Part shown: one piece after another, positions 7,969 to 18,603 of the stretch | How positions within the stretch are numbered: position 1 is the first letter of the stretch | Layout of the letters: each line of letters begins with the position of its first letter | Source: SURF-13 sp041695325 | Lineage (GTDB): Bacteria > Pseudomonadota > Gammaproteobacteria > SURF-13 | Length of the DNA stretch: 64,000 nt | Reading direction: 5' to 3' | Assembly: GCA_041695325.1 (NCBI GenBank) | Contig: JBGFRC010000029.1 | Location: 1 to 64,000, forward strand | The notes under the pieces: model-generated | What the model saw: the letters and a program-made list of their open reading frames with translations, nothing else | What the model was told of the DNA's origin: nothing | Database searches by the model: none | Position numbers and translations under genes: made by a program

Positions 7969-8089
7969 AATATAATCAACCGGCTGTAGACGTTTGTCAA
8001 ATGATGATTGTCTTCGGAAATGCACGTCCCCGCCTGCCGTATGGATGTCGGATTGATTGGATAAGCCATTGATTATTAGGTAAATACTC

Positions 8090-9181
8090 ATGTCTTTCCC
8101 GGAGCACGACCGTGTGCGCGCCGTCACCTGGGATGACGGCGCGCTGCGGCTTCTGGATCAGCGCGCGCTGCCGCTGCGGGTGGAGTATCTCCACTGCAGC
8201 TCTGCCTCCGCGGTGGCGCGCGCCATTCATGACATGGCGGTGCGCGGTGCGCCCGCCATCGGCATTGCGGCGGCCTATGGCGTGGTGCTTGCGGCCCGGG
8301 CGCGTTATGCCGCTGCGCCCGGCGCATGGAAGCAGGACATCGAGGTGGATATCGCCTTATTGCTGGACTCGCGTCCTACGGCGGTGAACCTGCGCTGGGC
8401 GGTAGAGCGCATGCGCGGTCGTATTAATAGTCTCTTTTCCAACTCCCCCTCTCCCTCCGGGAGAGGGATGGGGAGAGGGGAGGGCAGCGACCCTGTACCT
8501 GCCCTTTTGTCTGAGGCGCGCGCCATCCATGAGGAAGACATCGCCGCCAACCGGCGCATGGGCGAGCTGGGCGCGGCGCTGATCACTCCGGGGAGCGCGG
8601 TGCTTACGCACTGCAACACCGGTGCGCTCGCCACCGGCGGCTACGGCACGGCGCTGGGCGTGATCCGCGCCGCCTATGCGGGGGGCAAGATCACGCAAGT
8701 GTACGCCGGCGAGACGCGCCCCTGGCTGCAAGGCGCGCGCCTGACCGCCTGGGAGCTGGTGCAGGAGCGCATACCCGTCACTTTGATCGCCGATAGCGCC
8801 GCCGCCTATCTCATGGCGCAGGGCTGGGTGCGCTGGGTGATCGTGGGCGCGGACCGCATCGCCGGGAACGGCGATACCGCGAATAAAATCGGCACCTACA
8901 GCCTGGCGCTGGCGGCGCGCCGCCACGGGGTGAAGTTCATGGTGGTGGCGCCGGTTGCCACGCTCGACAGCCGCCTCGCCAACGGGGCGGGAATACCGGT
9001 GGAGCAACGTGCCGCAGACGAGGTGCTGACCCTGAACGGCCAGATCGTGGCCGCGCCCGGCGCTTCCGCCTGGAATCCGGGCTTCGACATCACCCCGGCG
9101 GAACTGATAGACGCCTGGGTGAGCGAGCGCGGAGTGGTGCTCCAGCCCACGGCGGCGAAAATCCGCGCCCTGACGGGGTAG
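8090..9181 (+). CDS. mtnA: S-methyl-5-thioribose-1-phosphate isomerase
   Basis: Aldose-ketose isomerase of methionine salvage, 363 residues. Recognised by AVRGAPAIGIAAAYGV, THCNTGALATGGYGTALGVI (catalytic Cys), ETRPWLQGARLTAWEL and the catalytic-Asp motif GADRIAGNGDTANKIGTY. Between the helix ending RMRGRINS and the block ARAIHEEDIAANRRMGE there is an extra Pro/Gly/Arg-rich stretch (about residues 115-135, PSPSGRGMGRGEG) encoded by a palindromic repeat inserted in frame. It sits in a surface loop region in this family, so the enzyme may tolerate it. Neighbour mtaD acts on the same pathway. Confidence 0.93.
   Translation: MSFPEHDRVRAVTWDDGALRLLDQRALPLRVEYLHCSSASAVARAIHDMAVRGAPAIGIAAAYGVVLAARARYAAAPGAWKQDIEVDIALLLDSRPTAVNLRWAVERMRGRINSLFSNSPSPSGRGMGRGEGSDPVPALLSEARAIHEEDIAANRRMGELGAALITPGSAVLTHCNTGALATGGYGTALGVIRAAYAGGKITQVYAGETRPWLQGARLTAWELVQERIPVTLIADSAAAYLMAQGWVRWVIVGADRIAGNGDTANKIGTYSLALAARRHGVKFMVVAPVATLDSRLANGAGIPVEQRAADEVLTLNGQIVAAPGASAWNPGFDITPAELIDAWVSERGVVLQPTAAKIRALTG
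8441..8490. repeat. Palindromic repeat inserted in frame in mtnA
   Basis: CCCTCTCCC and GGGAGAGGG (8447-8455 and 8459-8467) form a 9-bp stem with a TCC loop, followed by purine-rich GGATGGGGAGAGGGG. The same family occurs twice in hsdR (about 40551-40590 and 42785-42825). Translated it gives SPSPSGRGMGRGEG, foreign to the MtnA family. Confidence 0.7.
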
Positions 9182-9183
9182 GG

Positions 9184-9205
9184 CCCCCCCTTTGCAAAGG
9201 GGGGC
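9184..9205. terminator. Perfect palindrome after mtnA, possible terminator
   Basis: The 20-bp sequence 9185-9204 (CCCCCCTTTGCAAAGGGGGG) is its own reverse complement and starts three bases after the mtnA stop. It would form a strong hairpin in RNA from either strand, but no U-tract follows, so termination efficiency is uncertain. It could equally be another member of the repeat population. Confidence 0.45.
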
Positions 9206-9229
9206 GCCGGCCTATTTTCCGGGTGCGGG

Positions 9230-9258
9230 CGGACACGGAATTATGCTAAAATTATGCT
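9230..9258 (+). promoter_or_regulatory. Candidate gyrA promoter
   Basis: CGGACA (9230-9235) and TATGCT (9253-9258) are 17 bases apart, each with 4 of 6 consensus matches. The start would fall near 9265, giving a leader of about 45 bases before gyrA. This is the only reasonable pair in the 129-bp gap. Confidence 0.35.
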
Positions 9259-9310
9259 GTGATTCAGTCCCTTTTCCATAATTCCCCAGTCCGCCGCCGC
9301 GCTCACTCCG

Positions 9311-11869
<2,559 letters not shown>

Positions 11870-11894
11870 AAGTAACGGAGAACAAAACATCATC

Positions 11895-12977
11895 ATGGCG
11901 CGCGTATTTAATTTCAGTGCGGGGCCGGCGGTGCTGCCGGAAGAAGTGTTGCAACAGGCCAGGGACGAAATGCTGGAGTGCGGCAAGTCCGGCATGTCGG
12001 TGATGGAGATGAGCCACCGCGGCAAGGACTTCATGGCCATCGCCGAGCAGGCGGAAAAGGACGTGCGCGAGCTGCTCGCGGTGCCGGCCAACTACAAGGT
12101 GCTGTTCCTGCAAGGCGGAGCCACGGCGCAGTTTGCCATGGTTCCGATGAACTTGCTGCGCGGCAAGGACACGGCCGATTACTTGAACACCGGCGACTGG
12201 TCGCAAAAGGCCATCGCCGAGGCCAAACGCTATTGCAAGGTGAACGTCGCGGCCAGCTCCGAGGATAAAAATTTCACCTATATCCCGGAACGCGCACAGT
12301 GGAAGCTTAACCCCGACGCCGCCTACGTGCATTACACGCCGAATGAAACCATACGCGGCGTGGAGTTTCCCGGCATACCGGACACGCGCGGCGTGCCGCT
12401 GGCGGCGGATTTTTCGTCCACCCTGTTGTCGCGCCCGCTGGATGTGAGCCGCTTCGGCGTGATCTACGCCGGCGCGCAGAAAAACATCGGCCCGGCGGGG
12501 CTGGCGCTGGTGATTGCGCGCGAGGATTTGATGGGCCGGACTCTGCCCGGCGCCCCGCTCATGTTCGATTACAAGACCCACGCCGATCACGGCTCCATGT
12601 ACAACACGCCGCCCACCTATGCCTGGTATATCGCGGGCCTGGTGTTTCGGTGGCTGAAGCGTCAGGGCGGGCTCGCCGCCATGGCCGAGCGCAACAAGCG
12701 CAAGGCGGATAAACTGTATGCGGCGATAGACGATTCCGGCGGGTTTTACCGCAATCCGGTGGAAAAATCCTGCCGCTCCTGGATGAACGTGCCGTTCACG
12801 CTGCCAGACCCGAAGCTGGATGAGAGCTTCATGGCCGAGGCGAAAAAGTCCGGTCTGGTGGCGCTCGCCGGACACCGCTCGGTGGGCGGCATGCGCGCCA
12901 GCGTCTATAACGCCATGCCGGAAAAAGGCGTGGATGCCTTGATCGAATTCATGCGCGAGTTTGCGCGCCGTCATTGA
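11895..12977 (+). CDS. serC: Phosphoserine aminotransferase
   Basis: PLP-dependent class V aminotransferase, 360 residues, converting 3-phosphohydroxypyruvate to phosphoserine and also acting in pyridoxal phosphate synthesis. Family motifs: FNFSAGPAVLPEEVL, GMSVMEMSHRG, LFLQGGATAQFAMVPMNLL, and the PLP lysine in YAGAQKNIGPAGLA. Starts the long serine/aromatic run; the next gene, serA, performs the preceding step of the same pathway and begins eight bases after the serC stop. Confidence 0.97.
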   Translation: MARVFNFSAGPAVLPEEVLQQARDEMLECGKSGMSVMEMSHRGKDFMAIAEQAEKDVRELLAVPANYKVLFLQGGATAQFAMVPMNLLRGKDTADYLNTGDWSQKAIAEAKRYCKVNVAASSEDKNFTYIPERAQWKLNPDAAYVHYTPNETIRGVEFPGIPDTRGVPLAADFSSTLLSRPLDVSRFGVIYAGAQKNIGPAGLALVIAREDLMGRTLPGAPLMFDYKTHADHGSMYNTPPTYAWYIAGLVFRWLKRQGGLAAMAERNKRKADKLYAAIDDSGGFYRNPVEKSCRSWMNVPFTLPDPKLDESFMAEAKKSGLVALAGHRSVGGMRASVYNAMPEKGVDALIEFMREFARRH

Positions 12978-12984
12978 TAAAGCC

Positions 12985-14148
12985 ATGTTCAAGATTTTGA
13001 CCCTGAATAATATTTCTGTTGTTGGTCTGGAGCGCCTGCCGCGCGACCAATACGAAATCGCCTCCGAGATACAGCACCCGGACGCCATCCTGTTGCGCTC
13101 CGCCGACATGCACAGGATGGAGCTGCCGGAAGGTCTCAAGGCCGTAGGGCGCGCGGGGGCCGGTGTGAACAACATTCCGGTGGAAAAGTTGGCCAAGCTG
13201 GGCGTGCCGGTGTTCAACGCGCCCGGCGCCAACGCCAACGCGGTGAAGGAGCTGGTGCTGGCGGGCATGCTGCTCGCCGCGCGCAACATCTGCCGGGCGT
13301 GGGACTTCGCGCGCAAGCTGGACGGCGACGACGCCACGCTCAACAAACTGGTCGAGGCGGGCAAAAAGGATTACGCCGGATTTGAATTGCAGCATCGCAC
13401 CCTGGGCGTGATCGGCCTCGGCGCCATCGGGCGCGAGGTGGCAAACAGCGCGCTTGCGCTCGGCATGAAGGTGGTCGGCTTTGACCCGGGCATCACCGTG
13501 CAGGGCGCGTGGAAACTGTCTTCCGAGGTGCAGCAGGCGGCGAGCGTGGACGATCTCGTGTCCAGGGTGGACTTTCTCACCCTGCACGTGCCGCTCGCCG
13601 ACGCCACGCGTCATCTCATCAACGCGCAACGCCTGAAGCTGATGAAAAAGGGCGCGGTGCTGCTCAACTTCGCGCGCGAGGGCATCGTGGACGACCGGGC
13701 GCTGAAAGAGGCGCTCGACGCCGGCGGGATTCACGCCTACGTGTGCGATTTCCCGGTCACTATTTTTAAGAACCACGCGCGTGTCATCGCGCTGCCGCAC
13801 CTCGGCGCCTCCACCAGCGAGGCGGAGGACAACTGCGCCATCATGGTGGTGGAACAGGTGCGCGATTTCCTGGAGAACGGCAACATCCGCAACTCGGTGA
13901 ATTATCCCGAAGTGGTGATGCCGCGCACCGAAGGCTACCGCATCGGCATCGCCAACGCCAACGTGCCCAACATGGTGGGGCAAATCTCCACCGCCATGGC
14001 CAAGGCCAATCTCAACATCGTGGACCTGCTCAACAAGTCGCGCGGCGATTACGCCTATACCCTGGCCGACGTGAACAAGCCGATCCCGGACGCGGTGGTA
14101 AAAGAGATTGCCGCCATCGTCGGCGTGTTGTCGGTGAGAACTCTCTAG
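12985..14148 (+). CDS. serA: D-3-phosphoglycerate dehydrogenase, short ACT form
   Basis: NAD-dependent 2-hydroxyacid dehydrogenase opening serine synthesis, 387 residues. The chosen ATG gives the family start MFKILTLNNIS; an upstream ATG would overlap serC. Visible: substrate loop RAGAGVNNIPV, Rossmann GLGAIGREV, catalytic Arg (FAREGIVDD), and His in ALPHLGAST. A C-terminal ACT-like domain (about 315-387) fits feedback by serine. In P. aeruginosa this slot between serC and pheA is empty, so the serA position here is a local difference. Confidence 0.93.
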   Translation: MFKILTLNNISVVGLERLPRDQYEIASEIQHPDAILLRSADMHRMELPEGLKAVGRAGAGVNNIPVEKLAKLGVPVFNAPGANANAVKELVLAGMLLAARNICRAWDFARKLDGDDATLNKLVEAGKKDYAGFELQHRTLGVIGLGAIGREVANSALALGMKVVGFDPGITVQGAWKLSSEVQQAASVDDLVSRVDFLTLHVPLADATRHLINAQRLKLMKKGAVLLNFAREGIVDDRALKEALDAGGIHAYVCDFPVTIFKNHARVIALPHLGASTSEAEDNCAIMVVEQVRDFLENGNIRNSVNYPEVVMPRTEGYRIGIANANVPNMVGQISTAMAKANLNIVDLLNKSRGDYAYTLADVNKPIPDAVVKEIAAIVGVLSVRTL

Positions 14149-14149
14149 G

Positions 14150-14252
14150 GCAGAGAAAAGAGACAAGAGAAAAGAGAAAAGGGAGTGCGCATAAGCGGTA
14201 TGCGCCTGGGCATGATTTTTCTTTTCTCTTGCCTCTTTGCTCTTTTCTCTGC
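14150..14252. repeat. Purine/pyrimidine imperfect inverted repeat between serA and pheA
   Basis: The left arm (14150-14180) is almost all A and G, with GCAGAGAAAAGAG at its outer end. The right arm (14216-14252) is its pyrimidine counterpart, ending CTCTTTTCTCTGC. Between them lies a second, perfect stem, GCGCATA/TATGCGC (14187-14193 with 14199-14205). The transcript can form a long forked hairpin directly ahead of pheA. It could be a terminator, an attenuator or simply a mobile palindrome; no clean U-tract follows. Confidence 0.6.
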
Positions 14253-14271
14253 GCTTAAATTTAAATTATGA
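14212..14271 (+). CDS. Possible Phe-rich leader ORF overlapping pheA start
   Basis: A 19-codon frame starting at ATG 14212 reads MIFLFSCLFALFSALKFKL and its TGA overlaps the pheA ATG (ATGA). Five of 19 residues are Phe, as in phe leader peptides, and it lies in the right arm of the inverted repeat. No convincing ribosome site precedes it, and a pyrimidine tract would give Phe and Leu codons by chance. Treat as a hypothesis. Confidence 0.25.
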   Translation: MIFLFSCLFALFSALKFKL

Positions 14272-15335
14272 ACGACAAACTCCAATCGTTGCGCGTGCGC
14301 ATTGACGAGCTGGATGAAAAAATCCAGACCTTGCTTAACGAGCGCGCGCGCTACGCGCTGGAGATCGCGCGGCTGAAAAACGGCGCACAACCCTACCGTC
14401 CGGAGCGCGAGGCCGAAGTGCTGCGCCAGGCGCTCCAGCGCAACCAGGGGCCGCTGAGCGGCGAGCAGGTCACGCGAGTCTTCCGCGAGATCATGTCCGC
14501 CTGCCGCGCCCTCGAACAGACTACGCGCGTCGCCTACCTGGGGCCGGAGGGCACCTTTACCCACAACGCCGCGCTTAAGCACTTCGGCCGCGCGATCGAA
14601 ACCCGCGCGCTGCCCTCCATCGAAGAGGTATTCCGTGAGGTGGAGGCGGACGCCGCGGCCTACGGCGTGGTGCCGGTGGAAAATTCCACCGAGGGCGTGG
14701 TGGATCACACGCTGGACATGTTCCTGCACTCCTCGCTCCAGATTTGCGGCGAGATTGAATTGCGCATCCATCAGCAGCTCATGGGCAAGATGGCTGCCTT
14801 GAACGAGGTGCGGCGCCTCTACGCCCACCCGCAGTCCCTCGCGCAATGCCACAACTGGCTGGAGGCGCATCTGCCCGGTATCGAACGGCAGGGCGTGAGC
14901 AGCAACGCCGAGGGCGCACGCCGCGCCGCTCTCGAGGCGGGCGCCGCCGCCATCGCCGCCGAGCAGGCGGCGCAGATTTATCACTTGAACATACTCGCCG
15001 CCAACATCGAGGACGATCCGGACAATACCACGCGCTTTCTGGTAATCGGAAAACAGGCCGTGCCGCCCAGCGGCCAGGATAAAACATCCCTGCTGCTCGC
15101 CACGGCCAACCGCCCCGGCGCGCTGCATCGTCTGCTGCAGCCGTTCGCCGGACACGCGATCTCGCTCACGCGCATCGAGTCGCGTCCATCGCGCCGGGGT
15201 CTGTGGAATTACGTGTTCTTCGTGGACATCGAGGGCCACGCGCAGGACGCGAAAGTGGCGCAGGCGTTGTCCGAGCTGGAAGCCGACGGCGCACTGGTGA
15301 AAATCCTCGGCGCCTATCCCAGGGCGGTGCTGTAA
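14268..15335 (+). CDS. pheA: Chorismate mutase / prephenate dehydratase (P-protein)
   Basis: Bifunctional first enzyme of the phenylalanine branch, 355 residues. The N-terminal AroQ chorismate mutase helix bundle (about 1-85, LRVRIDELDEKIQTLLNERA) is followed by prephenate dehydratase (YLGPEGTFTHNAAL, VPVENSTEGVV, and the catalytic T-R-F in DNTTRFLVIG). A C-terminal ACT domain carries the Phe-binding ESRP motif (TRIESRPS). End-product inhibition is therefore expected. Located five bases upstream of hisC. No good ribosome site precedes the ATG; overlap with a short upstream frame could matter for initiation. Confidence 0.96.
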   Translation: MNDKLQSLRVRIDELDEKIQTLLNERARYALEIARLKNGAQPYRPEREAEVLRQALQRNQGPLSGEQVTRVFREIMSACRALEQTTRVAYLGPEGTFTHNAALKHFGRAIETRALPSIEEVFREVEADAAAYGVVPVENSTEGVVDHTLDMFLHSSLQICGEIELRIHQQLMGKMAALNEVRRLYAHPQSLAQCHNWLEAHLPGIERQGVSSNAEGARRAALEAGAAAIAAEQAAQIYHLNILAANIEDDPDNTTRFLVIGKQAVPPSGQDKTSLLLATANRPGALHRLLQPFAGHAISLTRIESRPSRRGLWNYVFFVDIEGHAQDAKVAQALSELEADGALVKILGAYPRAVL

Positions 15336-15340
15336 AAAAC

Positions 15341-16441
15341 ATGTTCACTGAACTTGCCGCGCCCGGCGTGCGCCGGCTGCAACCCTATATCCCCGGCAAG
15401 CCCATCGCCGAACTGCAGCGCGAATACGGCGTGCGCGACATCATCAAGCTGGCCTCGAATGAAAACCCGCTCGGCCCCGGTCCGCGCGCGCTGGAGGCGG
15501 TGCGCGCGGCCCTGCCGGAGCTGGCGCGTTATCCCGACGGCGCGGGGTTTGAACTTAAAACTGCCCTGGCGCGCAAGCACGGCGTGGCCCCGGAGCAGAT
15601 CACGCTCGGCAACGGCTCCAACGATATATTGGAGCTGATTGCGCGCGCCTTCGTCACGCCCGGACAGGAGGTAATTTTTTCCGAACACTCCTTCGCCGTG
15701 TATCCCATCGTGACGCAAGCAGTGGGCGCGACTGCGCGCGTCGCCCCGGCGCGCGATTTCGGCCATGACCTCGACGCCATGCGCGCTTTAATCGGCGAGC
15801 GCACGCGCGTGATCTTCATCGCCAATCCCAACAACCCCACCGGCACCTGGCTGGACGATAAAAGTCTGGAAGTCTTCGTGTGCGCCGTGCCGCAACACGC
15901 GCTGGTGGTGATAGACGAGGCCTATTATGACTACGCTACCCACGGCGATGAACGTTATCCCGATACGCTGCCGTGGGTCGCGCACCACCCCAATCTGATT
16001 GTCACGCGCACCTTTTCCAAGGCTTACGGCCTGGCCGGCTTGCGCGCGGGATATTCCGTGTCGCATCCGGAGGTCGCGGATTTGCTGAATCGCGTGCGCC
16101 AGCCGTTCAACGTGAACTCGCTGGCGCAGGCAGCGGCGCTGGCCGCGCTGGAAGACAAGGAGCATCTCGCGCGCAGCGTGGCGTTGAACCGGTCCGGCAT
16201 GGCGCAGCTCACACGCGGATTCACGCGCCTGCGCCTGAATTTCATCCCTTCTCTGGCCAATTTCATCAGCGTGGACCTGGAGCGCCCCGCGCAGCCGGTG
16301 TACGAAGGATTGCTGCGCGAAGGCGTGATTGTGCGCCCGGTGGCCAACTACGGTATGCCGCAGCATCTGCGCGTGACGATAGGCCTGCCTGAAGAGAATG
16401 CCCGTTTTCTGGCCGCCCTGGAAAAGGCCTTGGCGCAATGA
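15341..16441 (+). CDS. hisC: Histidinol-phosphate/aromatic aminotransferase
   Basis: Class I/II PLP aminotransferase, 366 residues. The chosen start gives MFTELAAPGVRRLQPYIPG, typical of the family; the frame is open further upstream only because it overlaps pheA. Motifs: LASNENPLGPGPRAL, NPNNPTGTW, DEAYYDYA and the PLP lysine in TFSKAYGLAGLRAGY. Situated between pheA and tyrA, like hisC2 of P. aeruginosa, it probably transaminates phenylpyruvate and hydroxyphenylpyruvate as well as, or instead of, imidazole-acetol phosphate. Overlaps tyrA by four bases. Confidence 0.93.
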   Translation: MFTELAAPGVRRLQPYIPGKPIAELQREYGVRDIIKLASNENPLGPGPRALEAVRAALPELARYPDGAGFELKTALARKHGVAPEQITLGNGSNDILELIARAFVTPGQEVIFSEHSFAVYPIVTQAVGATARVAPARDFGHDLDAMRALIGERTRVIFIANPNNPTGTWLDDKSLEVFVCAVPQHALVVIDEAYYDYATHGDERYPDTLPWVAHHPNLIVTRTFSKAYGLAGLRAGYSVSHPEVADLLNRVRQPFNVNSLAQAAALAALEDKEHLARSVALNRSGMAQLTRGFTRLRLNFIPSLANFISVDLERPAQPVYEGLLREGVIVRPVANYGMPQHLRVTIGLPEENARFLAALEKALAQ

Positions 16442-17301
16442 TAAACAGGCTGGTCATCATCGGCGTGGGATTGATAGGCGGCTCGCTGGCGCGCGCGCTT
16501 AAGGCGGCCAAGGCGTGCCACGAGATCGTCGGCTGCGATTGCTCCACCGCGCAATTGCAAAGGGCCGTGGCGCTGGGCGTGATAGACCGTTATGAGTCCG
16601 ATCCCGCCCAAGCGGTGGCGGGCGCGGACATGATCGTGCTGGCCGTGCCGCCGGGCGCGATGCGTGACGTGCTGCGGCAGATTGCGCCCCGCGTTTCCGC
16701 CCGCGCCGTGATTACCGACGTCAGCGGCGCCAAGCAGAGCGTGATCGAAGACGCGCACGCGGCGTTCGGGAAGATTCCACGGAATTTCGTGCCCGGCCAC
16801 CCCATCGCGGGCACGGAAAAAAGCGGCGTGGAGGCATCGCTCGCCGCGCTGTTCAAAGGTCAGCGCGTGATTCTGACGCCGCTGGCGGAAACCGATCCGC
16901 GCGCCGTGGCGCAGGTGCGCGCCCTGTGGCAAAGCGCCGGCGCCGAGGTAAGCGAAATGAGCGCCGAGCGGCACGACGAGGTGCTGGCGGTCACCAGTCA
17001 TCTGCCGCACGTTTTGGCCTATGCGCTGATGGATAATCTGGCGCGGCTCGACGCCGGCGACGGCGGCGGGATTTTGAAAAATGCCGCCAGCGGCCTGCGT
17101 GATTTCACGCGCATCGCGGCGAGCGACCCTTCGATGTGGCGCGACATCTGTCTGGCCAACCGCGATGCACTGCTCGCCGCGCTGCGAAACTATCAGGAGG
17201 AGCTTAAAGACATCGCCACCGCCGTTGCCGCGAGCGACGGCGCGGCGCTGGAAGCCATATTCACCCGCGCCAAGCGGGCGCGCGACGAGCGTTATCCATG
17301 A
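16438..17301 (+). CDS. tyrA: Prephenate dehydrogenase
   Basis: NAD(P)-dependent oxidative decarboxylase of the tyrosine branch, 287 residues. N-terminal dinucleotide motif GVGLIGGSLARAL, substrate motif GHPIAGTEKSGVEA, and TSHLPHVLAYAL in the helical C-terminal domain. No ACT domain, so it may be feedback-insensitive or use arogenate, which cannot be decided here. In P. aeruginosa the equivalent is fused to aroA; here the two genes are separate and overlap by four bases (ATGA), an unfused state. Confidence 0.94.
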   Translation: MINRLVIIGVGLIGGSLARALKAAKACHEIVGCDCSTAQLQRAVALGVIDRYESDPAQAVAGADMIVLAVPPGAMRDVLRQIAPRVSARAVITDVSGAKQSVIEDAHAAFGKIPRNFVPGHPIAGTEKSGVEASLAALFKGQRVILTPLAETDPRAVAQVRALWQSAGAEVSEMSAERHDEVLAVTSHLPHVLAYALMDNLARLDAGDGGGILKNAASGLRDFTRIAASDPSMWRDICLANRDALLAALRNYQEELKDIATAVAASDGAALEAIFTRAKRARDERYP

Positions 17302-18602
17302 GCATCACTTATCAAATCGCCCCCGGCGGCAAACTCGGCGGGCGCGTGCGCGTGCCGGGCGACAAGTCCATCTCGCACCGCTCCATCATGCTTGGCGCGC
17401 TGGCCGAGGGCGTCACCGACGTGAGCGGCTTCCTGGAAGGCGAAGACTGCCTGGCCACCCTTGAGGCGTTTCGCGTCATGGGCGTGAACATCGAGCGCCC
17501 GGAGCCGGGGCGCGTGATCATCCACGGCGCGGGTCTGCGCGGTTTGCGCATCCCGCACAAGCCTCTGAACCTCGGCAATTCGGGTACCTCCATGCGCCTG
17601 CTGTGCGGCCTGCTCGCCGCTCAGCCGTTTTCCGCGACCTTGACGGGCGACGCCTCGCTCTCGCGCCGCCCCATGAAGCGCGTCATCGAGCCGTTGACGC
17701 GCATGGGGGCGCGCATCGAAGCCAGTCCAAACGGCACCGCCCCGCTTGTTATCCACGGCAACCCGGAGCTGCGCGGCATGGACTATGTGATGCCGGTGGC
17801 GAGCGCGCAGGTCAAATCCGCCTTGCTGCTGGCGGGCCTGTACGCGCAGGGACGCACTTGCGTGAGCGAGCCCGCGCCGACGCGCGACCACACCGAACGC
17901 ATGTTGCAGGGCTTCGGCTGCCCGCTGGCGCGCCACGGCAATACGGTGTGCGTGCAGGGCGGCGGGAGGCTCCGCGCCATGCGCATCGTGGTGCCGGCGG
18001 ATATTTCCTCCGCCGCATTCTTCATGGTGGGCGCCAGCATCGCCGCGGGCTCGGACATCGTGCTGGAACACGTTGGCGTCAATCCGACCCGTACCGGCGT
18101 CATCAACATTCTGCGCCTGATGGGGGCGAATATTGAATTGTTGCATGAACGCAGGGCGGGCGGCGAGCCGGTAGCGGACGTGCGCGTTCGTGCCGCGCCG
18201 TTGCGCGGCGTCGTCATTCCGCTGGAGCAGGTGCCGCTCGCCATAGACGAGTTTCCCGCGCTGTTCATCGCCGCCGCGTCTGCCTCCGGCGAGACCGTGC
18301 TGCAAGGGGCAGAGGAGCTGCGCGTCAAGGAAAGCGACCGCATCCAGGTGATGGCGGACGGGCTCAACGCGCTCGGCGTCGCCGCGCGGCCCACCCCGGA
18401 CGGCATGGCGATACAAGGCGGCGCGTTCTCCGGCGGGGAAGTGGACAGCCACGGCGATCATCGCATTGCCATGGCCTTCGCCATGGCTGGGTTGCGCGCC
18501 GGCGCGCCCGTCACGATACGCGACTGCGCCAACGTCAATACCTCTTTCCCCGGCTTTGTCGCGCTTGCGCGCAGCGCCGGTCTCGACATCCGGCAAAGTT
18601 GA
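17298..18602 (+). CDS. aroA: 3-phosphoshikimate 1-carboxyvinyltransferase (EPSP synthase)
   Basis: Sixth shikimate-pathway enzyme, 434 residues, transferring enolpyruvyl from PEP to shikimate 3-phosphate. Motifs in order: PGDKSISHRSIMLGALAEG, LGNSGTSMRLLCGLL, SRRPMKRVIEPL, KSALLLAGLYAQG, EPAPTRDHTERML, VKESDRIQ and GDHRIAMAFAMAGL. Translationally coupled to tyrA upstream, and cmk begins one base after its stop, a conserved aroA-cmk-rpsA arrangement. Confidence 0.97.
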   Translation: MSITYQIAPGGKLGGRVRVPGDKSISHRSIMLGALAEGVTDVSGFLEGEDCLATLEAFRVMGVNIERPEPGRVIIHGAGLRGLRIPHKPLNLGNSGTSMRLLCGLLAAQPFSATLTGDASLSRRPMKRVIEPLTRMGARIEASPNGTAPLVIHGNPELRGMDYVMPVASAQVKSALLLAGLYAQGRTCVSEPAPTRDHTERMLQGFGCPLARHGNTVCVQGGGRLRAMRIVVPADISSAAFFMVGASIAAGSDIVLEHVGVNPTRTGVINILRLMGANIELLHERRAGGEPVADVRVRAAPLRGVVIPLEQVPLAIDEFPALFIAAASASGETVLQGAEELRVKESDRIQVMADGLNALGVAARPTPDGMAIQGGAFSGGEVDSHGDHRIAMAFAMAGLRAGAPVTIRDCANVNTSFPGFVALARSAGLDIRQS

Positions 18603-18603
18603 C

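Noticed and set aside
7977..8089. SAM-type riboswitch upstream of mtnA
   Set aside because: The gap is short and AT-rich and shows no recognisable SAM riboswitch core or terminator; an Fnr-type box and promoter explain it better.
15203..15340. Longer N terminus for hisC
   Set aside because: The upstream frame is the overlapping pheA 3' end; the protein family begins at the ATG at 15341.
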